Shown piece by piece: positions 15,407 to 24,376 of a stretch of 60,690 nucleotides of DNA. Source of the stretch: Candidatus Poribacteria bacterium. GTDB taxonomy: Bacteria > Poribacteria > WGA-4E > WGA-3G. Numbering within the stretch: position 1 is the stretch's first letter; each line of letters begins with the position of its first letter. The DNA is taken from NCBI GenBank assembly GCA_026706025.1, contig JAPOZO010000102.1:1-60690 (forward strand). Direction: 5' to 3'. A model generated the notes under the pieces. It was given only the letters and a program-made list of their open reading frames with translations, made no database searches and was not told the origin of the DNA. The translations under genes were made by a program, and so were the position numbers.

Positions 15407-15466
15407 TTTTCCCAAATGTATTGCTATTGTATTGCTATTGTATTGTTTTCCCACCGAATTCCCATT
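15407..15466 (-). repeat. Right 60-bp inverted repeat of a 1.9-kb cassette
   Basis: Reverse-complement partner of 13557-13616 with three mismatches. It contains the same 11-bp direct repeats, which could be an operator for the adjacent RHH protein. Confidence 0.9.
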
Positions 15467-15572
15467 TTAGACACCAACCCCTCCACATTATAATTGAAAG
15501 CAGAACATTAAACGGTTGTGTGGCTTCGTCATTTGACGGTGCATAGGTATCTAAAAAAATATGTTTTAAATC

Positions 15573-15627
15573 TGTCTGAAACGTGTTTGAAACATGTTTG
15601 AAGCATGTCTGAAACATGTCTGAAGGT
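15573..15627 (+). repeat. Five 11-bp direct repeats before the small terminase gene
   Basis: Five consecutive units of the form TGTyTGAArCA lie at 15573, 15584, 15595, 15606 and 15617, ending 5 bases before the start codon at 15633. The 11-bp pitch puts all units on one DNA face. Candidate terminase recognition site (pac/cos) or autoregulatory operator. Confidence 0.85.
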
Positions 15628-15632
15628 AAAAA

Positions 15633-16268
15633 ATGAAACACCGGCTTGACCAGTACATCATCAATTTGCTTAAAGAAAAGGGCGAGATGCGTTCAAAAGA
15701 CATCTACGCCTCGATGCCCGAACAAGAACGCAATTTAAAGTCGCGGTTGGGTCTTCTGAAGAAAGATGGCATAGTTGTGGTTCGGGACCGATTCTACTAT
15801 AGTCTGCCCACAGATACATCTTCGGTCGCCACAAAAACACGCCCCGATGAAAAACTCGACCAGATTTCCAAGCAACTGAAGCGCACAGAAGCCGACAATG
15901 AAGTGACAATTAACAAAGCACTCTTGCTCTTTGACAAAGTGCTTGACGATGCCGCAGAAACGATTGAAGGTGAACTTTACACCAAAGCGACAATGGCAGA
16001 TAAGGTTGACCTGATAAAAAGTCTGCGCTGGTTAGGTGCGACGCTCGATCAATTGATGAAACGCTGGAATCTCGAGCATCACGGTTACGACACGAATACA
16101 CGTCAGGCACAGGAAGATGCGAAAGCGAAAACCACAGAACGCGAGAAAGAGGCACTTGAGAACGCACCGCTTGAAGACAGAATTGTTGTTGTCGCACATT
16201 ACCAAGAGGGCATGCAGGAGATTTTGAGAAACCTGCCGAAGAAGGAATTAGAAGATAGAAAAGTCTAA
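15633..16268 (+). CDS. Terminase small subunit-like protein
   Basis: 211 residues. The N-terminal ~60 residues form a winged-helix-like DNA-binding domain (YIINLLKEKGEMRSKDIYAS, then LKSRLGLLKKDGIVVVRDR). The middle and end are helical and charged, as expected for an oligomerising small terminase. Its stop overlaps the large terminase start (TAATG). The five direct repeats just upstream would be natural binding sites. No small-terminase family signature can be claimed with certainty, but no other role fits the position as well. Confidence 0.65.
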   Translation: MKHRLDQYIINLLKEKGEMRSKDIYASMPEQERNLKSRLGLLKKDGIVVVRDRFYYSLPTDTSSVATKTRPDEKLDQISKQLKRTEADNEVTINKALLLFDKVLDDAAETIEGELYTKATMADKVDLIKSLRWLGATLDQLMKRWNLEHHGYDTNTRQAQEDAKAKTTEREKEALENAPLEDRIVVVAHYQEGMQEILRNLPKKELEDRKV

Positions 16269-17713
16269 TGTATGGCAAACAACCTGTCTACAAATATTCA
16301 CCTGACGGCTATATGCCCTATGGGACAATGGTGGATTTATATAGGTCGCATGCGAGCGTGAAGATCGCAGGTGGCACTTATGACGCAGGAAAGACCTTCG
16401 GTTGTGTTGCTTACATGGACATGCTCGCAAATGAGTATCCGGGTTCGCGAATGACGTTCGTGCATCGTAGCCTGAACCGCGTGTATCGGAACATTATCCC
16501 GACGTTCGAGAAATATCTTGGGTATAAGCCCACGAGTCGGGATCATCCAAAACCGACAGAAGTCACGCGGTATGGCGGCGAAAAACCGGAGTTTTTTGAG
16601 TATTGGAACGGCAGCCGGATTTGGATCAATGGGTTAGATCAACCGAATAACTTGTTATCCGATTTCTTTGATGCGGGGTTTGTTAACCAAGCGGAACTCT
16701 TACCTTTTGAGGCGTGGGACGAGTTGACAGCGCGAGTTTCCGAGCGTGCTGGCATCATGCCGATTGCAACCCTTACCGGTGATTGTAATCCGAGCGTGTC
16801 GCACCACTGGATACGACGGCAGGCGAAAGAACAGAAACTCGCATATTTCAAGATGTCGTTTTTGGACAACCCTGAGATTATCGCAGATCAGGAGTCCCCG
16901 CGATTAGCGGAATTCAAAAGGGAATTTGCGAACGATCCGAGTCCGAAACTTATCGACAAAATCATAGACATGTTCTCGCCGAGCGGTTTACGACGTGTCG
17001 ATAAACTCCGAAATCTTGAGGGCGTGCGTTTCAAGCGCGGGTTCCTCGGTGAATGGGGAGCGGGTGAAGGGTTAGTCTTTAAGAAGTTTGACCCTGAAAT
17101 CCATATCGTTGACGCAACGATTATGCCGAACTGGAAACGGTATCTGAGTGTGGATTGGGGCTACCGCGGTCCTGCGAGTGTGATATGGTGGGCACAATCG
17201 CCCGATGACAGATTGTACGCCTACAAAGAAATTTATCTATCGCAGCTCATAAAACCCGAATTGATACAACTGATAAAAGACAATTGCGATCGCTACGACC
17301 GTATCCAGTATGCCGCGGTAGACTCTGCAGACCAAGATGGTGTTGAGCAGCTCAAGCGTGCCGGCTTCCGTGTCAATGAACCAAAAAAGGATAAGGTCGC
17401 ACAAATCCAGGCTGTCCAGCAGCGGTTGAAAGTCGATGCAACCGGTCAACCGGCGATTATGTTTTTACGGAACCGGTTGGTGCATCCAGTCGATCAAGAC
17501 CTCAAGGAGGACTACCGGCCACTGGAAGTGACAGATGAGTTTGAGAGCTTGAGTTATAACGAGAAGTTGAAAAACACGAGCAAAGACGATGAGGATACGG
17601 TTGGCGACGACCATGGTGTCGATGGCACCGGGTATTTAGTGCAAAGCCTGGGAACGAAACAAAGTGTTGGCTCCGGGCGCGTCGTTCACGGTTCGGTTAC
17701 GATGAGGAGATAG
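16268..17713 (+). CDS. terL: Terminase large subunit
   Basis: 481 residues. The ATPase domain has a Walker A variant GGTYDAGKT (residues 35-43), and the later stretch FFDAGFVNQAELLP is the expected Walker B/catalytic region, although with Asn-Gln-Ala-Glu rather than a standard DE pair. The C-terminal nuclease has its first acidic site in LSVDWGYRG, the second in AAVDSADQDG and the third region around DEDTVGDDHGVDG. It would cut and pump genome concatemers into procapsids. It is coupled to the small subunit by a one-base overlap and followed by portal. Confidence 0.95.
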   Translation: MYGKQPVYKYSPDGYMPYGTMVDLYRSHASVKIAGGTYDAGKTFGCVAYMDMLANEYPGSRMTFVHRSLNRVYRNIIPTFEKYLGYKPTSRDHPKPTEVTRYGGEKPEFFEYWNGSRIWINGLDQPNNLLSDFFDAGFVNQAELLPFEAWDELTARVSERAGIMPIATLTGDCNPSVSHHWIRRQAKEQKLAYFKMSFLDNPEIIADQESPRLAEFKREFANDPSPKLIDKIIDMFSPSGLRRVDKLRNLEGVRFKRGFLGEWGAGEGLVFKKFDPEIHIVDATIMPNWKRYLSVDWGYRGPASVIWWAQSPDDRLYAYKEIYLSQLIKPELIQLIKDNCDRYDRIQYAAVDSADQDGVEQLKRAGFRVNEPKKDKVAQIQAVQQRLKVDATGQPAIMFLRNRLVHPVDQDLKEDYRPLEVTDEFESLSYNEKLKNTSKDDEDTVGDDHGVDGTGYLVQSLGTKQSVGSGRVVHGSVTMRR

Positions 17714-17817
17714 CAGTAAGAAAGTTTGCAAGTGTAACTAAAGTTGTGAAGTTGCTAGAAGAAACACCCAAGCAAAAACACTTTAGAACACTTTTAAACT
17801 TTAGAACACTTTCAAAC

Positions 17818-20091
17818 ATGAATCTACAACGGACACTTAGCAACCTCAACAAACGAATCTTCGGTCGGAACCCAGCAGCAGCTGCACGTTCCCGAAACAC
17901 ACGGGCACTTGCTGGGGGCCGGGTCTCCATGCAGGACCCGTTCAAGTCACAGACGCTCTACCATGTCGCGCCACCCGAACGGACCCGGAGCGTCTTCCAG
18001 TTGAAAAACTGGACCGAAGAAGAGCTGTTGCATCTACCTGTCGATCAGTTCATGAAGGTTGTCACGAGCATCAGCCCGGAGGTTGCCAAGGCGTATAGGG
18101 ATTTTCTGCGGAACTGTAACGAATCTTGGTATTACCAAGTCGAGCCTGAAAGTGCGACACCGGTTATAGACGATTTCATCGCACGGCTGGAGACGAAACA
18201 CCACGACTTTGATGTGATTTTGGATCGGATTTTCGCCGGTATCTATAAAGGCGGTGCTATGTTCATTGAACTCGAACTCAACGAGTCAGCAGATATGGCG
18301 ATAGACATCGCAGTGATGGATCCGTATGTTGCGCGGTTCCATAGAGTCGAGGACGAATGGCTACTCGGTCAATGGCAGAACGGGAAATGGGTGTATCTGC
18401 ACGAGGATCCGACAGTCATGTACGTACCGTTCAATGCCGGACCGAATGAACCGTTTGGCAAGTCAATGTTGGAATCCGCGCCGCTTGACGTTGTACGGAT
18501 GCTCGGTGTCATGAACGACTTTAGAAGGGTACTGGAATCACAAGGTTGGGCACGTGCCGATTTTGAGATTGACAGCGAGAGACTCAAGGATTTCATGCCA
18601 CCAGAGATTATCGGTGATGTCGAGGCAGAAGACGAATTTATCCTGGAGTTCATTAACGGTGTCAACTCGATGTACTCCCGTCTGAAGCCGAACGAAGGGT
18701 ACGGGCATTTAGACATCGTGAAAGTGAACATGCCCACCGGTGGACAGATGCAAAGCTCGTTCTTTGGGTTAGTGGACGGGCTGATGCGGTTGTATGACAG
18801 GCGTGTCGGTCGCGCAACGGGTAGTACACCGATTAAGCAGCACTCTAACGAGAACGTCGCTGAGACACATGCTCGTGAGCAACGCAAGGATTACCGGATA
18901 GATATATCGAGTATCCAGTCCACCGTTGCGGGTACGCTGTCAACGGAATTGGGATACGTGCTGCGAGCCGAGGGTGTCAAGGGTGAGGTGATGTTCTATT
19001 TCGAGAACACACCGGATCCCGAAGATGTTAAGGCAATCGCAGAAGCAGAGGGTGTCAAAATCGACAACCTCAAGAAACTCAAAGAGCTACGCGATATGGA
19101 GGGCATCGATGACGAGACGTATGAGGATGAGGTCAATAAGTACAAGGCAGAAAAAGATAAGCACTCCTCCGGGATGCGCAGTCTCGGAACATACAAAATT
19201 CAACGCCGTGAACATGACCATCTCCGTCGGGACCCGGAAACCTGTCGTGAATGTGGCAGTGAGACTGACGGCGAAAGAGCCGCAACGATTAGCCCAGATG
19301 GTTCGGAAGATCCGCTCCCTGTCGTGCCATCCACTTTTGAAGTGACTGCGGCGTTCTTGGAATCCGCGATTGAGTCTTTTGAAGATGTGATGTCTTCTGA
19401 TTACAAGAATCTGTTGAACGCCAGGGTTACCGGCATGACGCAGACCGATGCGATTGATACTGTGAAAAAAGGCGATTGGGTCTGGAACCAGTTGACGAAA
19501 CGGTATCGGAATTCCAAGACGAAAAAGACCGTCTCTTCCAACACAGTGCTGCGGTTGCGTGACGATCTCATTGATCTCAGTCGCGAATTCAGTGATTTGA
19601 CGGACGACTTAATCAACTCGCGAATTACCGTCCAAGAGTGGTTGCTTGATATGCGCAAACGCGTTCGCGATGTGAATAACGCACAATATATGCTTGCCCG
19701 CGGCGGTCGGAATGCGATGTTCCAAACCGATCTGGATGTGCTGACCGAAGTGATCAAGGAACAGTTTGATTTCCTTCAGAAGTTTGGGGAGGAAGTCCGG
19801 GCAGGTAACTTGTCTGCGAGTCAGATCACGGCGCGATCGGAAATGTACATTGAATCGTCTAAGTCGTCCCATGAGCGCGCGAAAGCTGCCAGTTTCGACA
19901 TAGAACTGCCGGAATACCCCGCGGACGGTAACCAGATTTGTAAATCGCGGTGTAAGTGTCGGTGGGAGATCAACGAGAAAAAAGACACAATCGAGGCGTT
20001 CTGGCTCTTGAACGTCGCGGCGAAACATTGTGATAGTTGCCTCTCGAATGCTGCCAAGTGGGCACCCTACACAATTCAGAAAGGAGAGTAA
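17818..20091 (+). CDS. Portal protein fused to a MuF-like C-terminal domain
   Basis: 757 residues from the ATG at 17818. A GTG at 17746 would add 24 residues containing an FRTLLN/FRTLSN repeat, and neither start has a clear ribosome site. The first ~450 residues are portal-like, with wing and clip regions and the segment RRVGRATGSTPIKQHSNENV. After about residue 510 the protein changes to a helical domain ending LPEYPADGNQICKSRCKCRW and CDSCLSNAAKW, with paired cysteines, which is the pattern of Mu gpF-type minor head proteins. Separate genes normally encode these two functions. The fusion would place the MuF part inside or next to the portal vertex. Confidence 0.88.
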   Translation: MNLQRTLSNLNKRIFGRNPAAAARSRNTRALAGGRVSMQDPFKSQTLYHVAPPERTRSVFQLKNWTEEELLHLPVDQFMKVVTSISPEVAKAYRDFLRNCNESWYYQVEPESATPVIDDFIARLETKHHDFDVILDRIFAGIYKGGAMFIELELNESADMAIDIAVMDPYVARFHRVEDEWLLGQWQNGKWVYLHEDPTVMYVPFNAGPNEPFGKSMLESAPLDVVRMLGVMNDFRRVLESQGWARADFEIDSERLKDFMPPEIIGDVEAEDEFILEFINGVNSMYSRLKPNEGYGHLDIVKVNMPTGGQMQSSFFGLVDGLMRLYDRRVGRATGSTPIKQHSNENVAETHAREQRKDYRIDISSIQSTVAGTLSTELGYVLRAEGVKGEVMFYFENTPDPEDVKAIAEAEGVKIDNLKKLKELRDMEGIDDETYEDEVNKYKAEKDKHSSGMRSLGTYKIQRREHDHLRRDPETCRECGSETDGERAATISPDGSEDPLPVVPSTFEVTAAFLESAIESFEDVMSSDYKNLLNARVTGMTQTDAIDTVKKGDWVWNQLTKRYRNSKTKKTVSSNTVLRLRDDLIDLSREFSDLTDDLINSRITVQEWLLDMRKRVRDVNNAQYMLARGGRNAMFQTDLDVLTEVIKEQFDFLQKFGEEVRAGNLSASQITARSEMYIESSKSSHERAKAASFDIELPEYPADGNQICKSRCKCRWEINEKKDTIEAFWLLNVAAKHCDSCLSNAAKWAPYTIQKGE

Positions 20092-20096
20092 ACCCC

Positions 20097-21200
20097 GTGG
20101 AAGATGTACGCTATATCCCTGGAATCATATCTACTCGTGCGCTGGGCGCGGAGGACTTGCCGGAAGACGATGACGATCTCTATTGGCTCCGAATTCTGGC
20201 AAGCAATGCGGAACTCGATAAACACAACTCTATCATGGATCCCGACACAACGCTTGTGAATTTTAGAGATGATGCCAAAGACAAGTTAGGCGTTGTGCTA
20301 AATGACCATCATCCCTACCGGTCATTTGGCTATGGCCGGTCTCGGAACGCAACTTTGACATCGGATAACGAGTTATGGATAGATTTTGCTATCCCGAAAG
20401 ATTTTGAGTATGACGACCCCTCCTGCCGATTCAAGTCGAGCGAAAAGTTGATGCGTGCGATCAAACTCCAGCTTGTCAACCAGGTATCGGTGGAGTTTTT
20501 TCAAGCACGTGAGATTTGTAACATCTGTGGAAACCCGATCCGACGCTATTCCTTTTGGGATTGGGAACCGGATGGCGATGACAAATGCCCCCACAAAATG
20601 GGGAAGTACTACAAAGTAGACGGTAAGCCGGATCCGGTAAAAGCCACGTATACCGTCTTTGATGCCCGGCTCAAAGGGGTCAGCCTCGTTGAGTTTGGGT
20701 CTAACCGAAACACTGCCATCGAGAAAAAGCGAGAGATGCGCAGTTTCATGGAGGAAATCATGACAGACCAAGAATGGACCGCGAAATTACGCGAAGTACT
20801 GAACATCCCAACCATCAAGACAACCGACGAACCCGATGAGATTGTCAGAACCCTTGAAGCCGAAATGACCAGCCTCCGCGAGAAAGTTGAGGAACAGAAA
20901 GACGAAATCGCGGACCTGACGCTCGATGCAGAAGACGGCAAAGCGTATCGCCAAGCGCGCGTTGACGAAGGCATCAAACAGGGCATCCGTGCACACGGTG
21001 ACGATTTTGATGAGGAATACCACCGCGAGTATTACGCCGATCTGCCGCTCGATAAACTGAAGAAGGCGATCGAGAGCAACAAGAAAATCGGTGATACCAA
21101 ACTGCCTGAGGGTCGCAGCACCACCGATACGCACGAACCGCCACCGGAGAAACAGCAGGCAAGTGCGCGCGATCGGAAACGACGCGGGCGGAGACGATAG
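20097..21200 (+). CDS. Head maturation protease and scaffold-like protein
   Basis: 367 residues from a GTG at 20097 preceded by AAGGAGAG. The first ~215 residues contain segments seen in prohead proteases (GVVLNDHHPYRSFGYGRSRN, QVSVEFFQAREI, LKGVSLVEFGSNRNTAI) and a four-cysteine-like insertion (CNICGNP then CPHK). After residue 230 a coiled coil and a charged, basic tail (RDRKRRGRRR) look like a scaffold. It precedes decoration and capsid genes. The catalytic residues are not assigned with confidence, though His in DHHPY and Ser in the VSVEF strand are candidates. Confidence 0.7.
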   Translation: MEDVRYIPGIISTRALGAEDLPEDDDDLYWLRILASNAELDKHNSIMDPDTTLVNFRDDAKDKLGVVLNDHHPYRSFGYGRSRNATLTSDNELWIDFAIPKDFEYDDPSCRFKSSEKLMRAIKLQLVNQVSVEFFQAREICNICGNPIRRYSFWDWEPDGDDKCPHKMGKYYKVDGKPDPVKATYTVFDARLKGVSLVEFGSNRNTAIEKKREMRSFMEEIMTDQEWTAKLREVLNIPTIKTTDEPDEIVRTLEAEMTSLREKVEEQKDEIADLTLDAEDGKAYRQARVDEGIKQGIRAHGDDFDEEYHREYYADLPLDKLKKAIESNKKIGDTKLPEGRSTTDTHEPPPEKQQASARDRKRRGRRR

Positions 21201-21302
21201 TTATCAGTTACCAGAGTAAGAGACTTTGGATATATCCGAAACCGCTTTTAACTGGCCACTGGGTACTGGCAACTGGCAACTCTAATAAAGGAGAATTAGA
21301 AA

Positions 21303-21803
21303 ATGTTAAAGGAACACCCGTTTTTAGTGACCACGACCTTTCAAGGCGACGGGAAAACGATTAAGTACGACATCACGAAACCCAACCGCTCTGAGGCTGT
21401 CGGTAAAGCATTCAAGATTAACGCTGACGGCAAAGGTGAACTCGTTGGGGATGGTGATGAAATCGACGGCAAGGTGATCAGCGTTGACGACGACCACAAA
21501 TTCACCGGTGCCTATATGTTCGGCGGTCTGAATTTACCGCTGGGCGAAAATGCGACTGTAGCACGCGGCGATAAGATTGTCGGTGCGCTCGGTGCGAGTT
21601 CGGCAAAAGGATACGTCAAATCCGCCACGGAACCGGCAGCCCTCGCGGATATTGAAGCCGCCGATTTTGATACCGCGGCAGAAGAACTAGTCGTCCATAA
21701 CGCCGCACGCGCACAGATCACGAACCTTGTGAATGCGCTCAAAGGGAAAGGCTCTGTGCATAATTCCGACACGACGCATGCCCTCGTCGCGCTGGGTGCA
21801 TAA
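21303..21803 (+). CDS. Head decoration-like protein
   Basis: 166 residues, no signal or membrane segment. N-terminal beta-rich text (VTTTFQGDGKTIKYDITKPN) followed by a GGLNLPLGENATVARGDKIV segment that resembles the beta-tulip core of decoration proteins. It has a GGAG ribosome site and lies just before the capsid gene, the usual order. The upstream gap carries a dispersed TTATCAG-family repeat. Confidence 0.65.
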   Translation: MLKEHPFLVTTTFQGDGKTIKYDITKPNRSEAVGKAFKINADGKGELVGDGDEIDGKVISVDDDHKFTGAYMFGGLNLPLGENATVARGDKIVGALGASSAKGYVKSATEPAALADIEAADFDTAAEELVVHNAARAQITNLVNALKGKGSVHNSDTTHALVALGA

Positions 21804-21927
21804 TTATAGGGGAAACCGGACCTTCGCTAAAAACCGATTCCCCCATTTCATTGAATTTCAACAGGTACATTGTAGCACAAACGCACGGTTAAGGAAACTA
21901 CATGTACCGCAAAAAGGAGACAAAGCA

Positions 21928-23325
21928 GTGTTAAACACACGAGAACTCAAAGATCGGGTTAATAACGAGGGCGAGCGGATAAAAGTCGTCGAGGAAGCCG
22001 CTGATGCTGGTATGCCGGTTTCTGCCTATCTCGATTCCGAATACGACCCAGAGAAAGATGGCGAGCTCGGTCCGGACGACGAGCGGCTCTCCGCAGCGGA
22101 AGTCATCACTGACGAGTTAGACATGCACACGGAGTGCAACCCGGCTGCGGGTATCTGGCCGGCACGCTGTGAAGATGTAATCGGCGATCCGAAAAGAGAA
22201 TTCTGGCTCAAAGAGATGTGCCTCAACGCGTATCGGAGCGTGTCTTATGCCCCGCAGATCGCTGCGGCAGCCCGGAAACAAGAACGTCGCGCAAGATGGG
22301 AACGCGCTGGGACATTCAATAGCGTCTATGACACCGAGCCCGGCTCCACGCTCACACCGTATTATGATGCGATGGCACACTGGGACCAGGACGTAGAAGT
22401 AGACATCCGTCTCGAAGAGCTCACGAGTCGTTACGCCGAAACCTCGAAAAGCGACTACCGCGCCACCATCCTGAAATACGACGAAGCCGCCTTCCGTGAA
22501 GAACGCCGAACCCCGGCTTCCGATCCTCCGATGGCAACCTTCGAGACCTCTGAGCGTCCGATCCGCCCGAAAAAGCGGATGCTCGCGATTCCGTTCACCT
22601 ACGAACACCTTCGCGAAGTCGAATTCATTGACAAAGCGATGGAACACGTAGAGGAAATCGCAGTGCAGCGGATAATGGCGAAAGTCGACGAAGGGCTTGA
22701 AGTGATGCTGACAGGTGCGCCCAATGACGACGGGAAAAACAGCCTCGGTGGCACGATTATCCCGCTGACCGATCTGGACAAAGACGCAACAACCATGACC
22801 CCGAAGGCGTGGCTCACACTCCAGAAAAAGTTCAAACGCTCCTACATGATGACCTCCGGCATCGGCTACGACGACGACATCACGGACATCCAACTCGCAA
22901 AAATTTCCGGGACAAACGTGATGATGAGCGCATTGATTGAGCGCGATAACGCTGTGCTGAGCGGCTTCGGTGGCGCGTTTCGCGTCATGAACCAGCTGTC
23001 ACAAGGCATCGGTATCGGTTGGCATGATGCGTTAAAAGACCGGTTGCAATGGTTCCAGTCCAACGGCACGACGAAGCGCGGCGGCAAATACAACGCCTAT
23101 ATCGCTTACGATCTGCGGAAAGCGATTGAGTTCGTCACGCAGATGAACACCGACATCATCGAGACGACGCGGGACATGCTGAAACAGGTTGAGTACATCG
23201 TCTGCTCCGAGATTTGGGGCTGGATATCCTATCAGCCGAAGAAGGCGTGCTACATCATCCAGATGGGCGGACTCCCGAATAACCACGCCAGCACCGATAT
23301 TCTGAAGGTTGTTGATCCATCTTAG
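21928..23325 (+). CDS. Major capsid protein (HK97-fold expected)
   Basis: 465 residues from a GTG at 21928 with AAGGAG seven bases before it. The first ~110 residues are charged and helical and may be trimmed or act as scaffold. The rest shows an E-loop and A-domain-like pattern, with IRPKKRMLAIPFTYEHLREV and VEEIAVQRIMAKVDEGLEVM in the P-domain spine region. The order protease, decoration, capsid, connector supports it. The call rests on position and general fold features. Confidence 0.85.
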   Translation: MLNTRELKDRVNNEGERIKVVEEAADAGMPVSAYLDSEYDPEKDGELGPDDERLSAAEVITDELDMHTECNPAAGIWPARCEDVIGDPKREFWLKEMCLNAYRSVSYAPQIAAAARKQERRARWERAGTFNSVYDTEPGSTLTPYYDAMAHWDQDVEVDIRLEELTSRYAETSKSDYRATILKYDEAAFREERRTPASDPPMATFETSERPIRPKKRMLAIPFTYEHLREVEFIDKAMEHVEEIAVQRIMAKVDEGLEVMLTGAPNDDGKNSLGGTIIPLTDLDKDATTMTPKAWLTLQKKFKRSYMMTSGIGYDDDITDIQLAKISGTNVMMSALIERDNAVLSGFGGAFRVMNQLSQGIGIGWHDALKDRLQWFQSNGTTKRGGKYNAYIAYDLRKAIEFVTQMNTDIIETTRDMLKQVEYIVCSEIWGWISYQPKKACYIIQMGGLPNNHASTDILKVVDPS

Positions 23326-23334
23326 GAGAAATCG

Positions 23335-23829
23335 ATGGCAACTGTTTTGACGAGTTCACACTATGACGGCATAAGAGGGTTGATTGCGCCGGATGTTACT
23401 GCGGAACATATCTCAGACGACTATCTGTCGCAACACCCTTTCGCGCCGGAAGCGGAACGCGCGGTTCGTAAGCGTCTGAAAGCTGCAGGTATCGATGTCA
23501 ATTCGCTTACCGGTGATAACCTCGACGACGCGCTGTTAGCAATGATGCACGAGTGTGCAGCGGTGTTGTGTATCACCGCGCCGCAGCAGTTGCGGCAGAC
23601 GCTTATTCAGGTTGTCACTGAAGTTCAGACAATCGACTGGCAAGCGAAACGGGCGTTCCATCTCTCGAAAGTCGACGAACTGGTGAACGACATCATAGAA
23701 AACGCCACTGAAGCCGGTAGCGCGTCAACGCAACGGAAACGTCGCAACCCGTTCGGTGCGGTTGGCACGGAACGATCGGAAGTCGAAACACCGAGCTATC
23801 CCTACAGGAGGGTGTACACGGACCGATGA
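23335..23829 (+). CDS. Head-tail connector protein
   Basis: 164 residues, largely helical, with a compact first part (VTAEHISDDYLSQHPFAPEA) as in adaptor proteins that bind the portal ring, and a basic C-terminus (TQRKRRNPFGAV). It comes directly after the capsid gene. Named from position. Confidence 0.6.
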   Translation: MATVLTSSHYDGIRGLIAPDVTAEHISDDYLSQHPFAPEAERAVRKRLKAAGIDVNSLTGDNLDDALLAMMHECAAVLCITAPQQLRQTLIQVVTEVQTIDWQAKRAFHLSKVDELVNDIIENATEAGSASTQRKRRNPFGAVGTERSEVETPSYPYRRVYTDR

Positions 23830-24053
23830 TAAATCAAAGAATAGAGAAGGTTGTGCAGTTTATGCGTGAAGCGCGCGATGAAGCCGATGGCTTGGGAGAG
23901 CGTATCATATTTTTTGTATCGTTTTTGATGATAGGCACCATTGCGGTCGGCGGTGCGTTTATGCTCATTTCACTGGTGTTCACGATTCCGAGAGTATTCA
24001 TCCCGCTTTATCTTTCTATCTTTATTTTATGGCAGGGATATAAACGCCTATGA
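23826..24053 (+). CDS. Small two-helix membrane protein
   Basis: 75 residues with two hydrophobic segments (about residues 27-50 and 53-70: IIFFVSFLMIGTIAVGGAFM and FIPLYLSIFILW) after a charged helix. It overlaps both neighbours by 4 bp, so it is translated with the connector genes. A membrane protein inside the connector block is unusual; a holin or superinfection function is possible but unproven. Confidence 0.65.
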   Translation: MINQRIEKVVQFMREARDEADGLGERIIFFVSFLMIGTIAVGGAFMLISLVFTIPRVFIPLYLSIFILWQGYKRL

Positions 24054-24364
24054 GATTCAGAATACCGCCCCAACTCAAACAGACAGTGACCGTCGTCCGT
24101 CAAGACGCGTTTGTGAAAAGTAACATCATGACCGTCGCTGAAGACGTTGTGTGCCTGATCGCACCTGAAAGCGATTTGATTCGAGTCGCTTCCGGTGTCG
24201 CGACCGGCGGTACAGGCTGGGCAGCGTTGCTCGAAAAACCGAACCCGGACATCATCGGTGGCGACATCCTACGGCGCGCAGATGGCAGCGAACTGACGGT
24301 ACATCGTGTCCGTCCGCTCGGTGATACGATGATACTCGAACTCAGAGGTGACGAAATTCCGTAG
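24050..24364 (+). CDS. Head closure / joining protein
   Basis: 104 residues, beta-rich, with the compact barrel-like text seen in head-closure proteins (TVTVVRQDAFVKSN, LRRADGSELTVHRVRPLGDT, MILELRGDEIP). It lies between the connector and the gpG-like gene. Called from position and strand pattern. Confidence 0.6.
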   Translation: MRFRIPPQLKQTVTVVRQDAFVKSNIMTVAEDVVCLIAPESDLIRVASGVATGGTGWAALLEKPNPDIIGGDILRRADGSELTVHRVRPLGDTMILELRGDEIP

Positions 24365-24376
24365 AGGTGATAGACG

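Larger units (their letters stand above)
15322..15632. promoter_or_regulatory. Divergent promoter region between tail and head arms
   Basis: No gene here. The minus strand has a TATAAT preceded by TG one base earlier (bases 15360-15370) for the RHH operon. The plus strand has a TATAAT near 15490 in front of terminase. The region also holds one 60-bp inverted repeat and the five 11-bp repeats, so it is probably the switch for late transcription or the packaging start. Confidence 0.5.
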
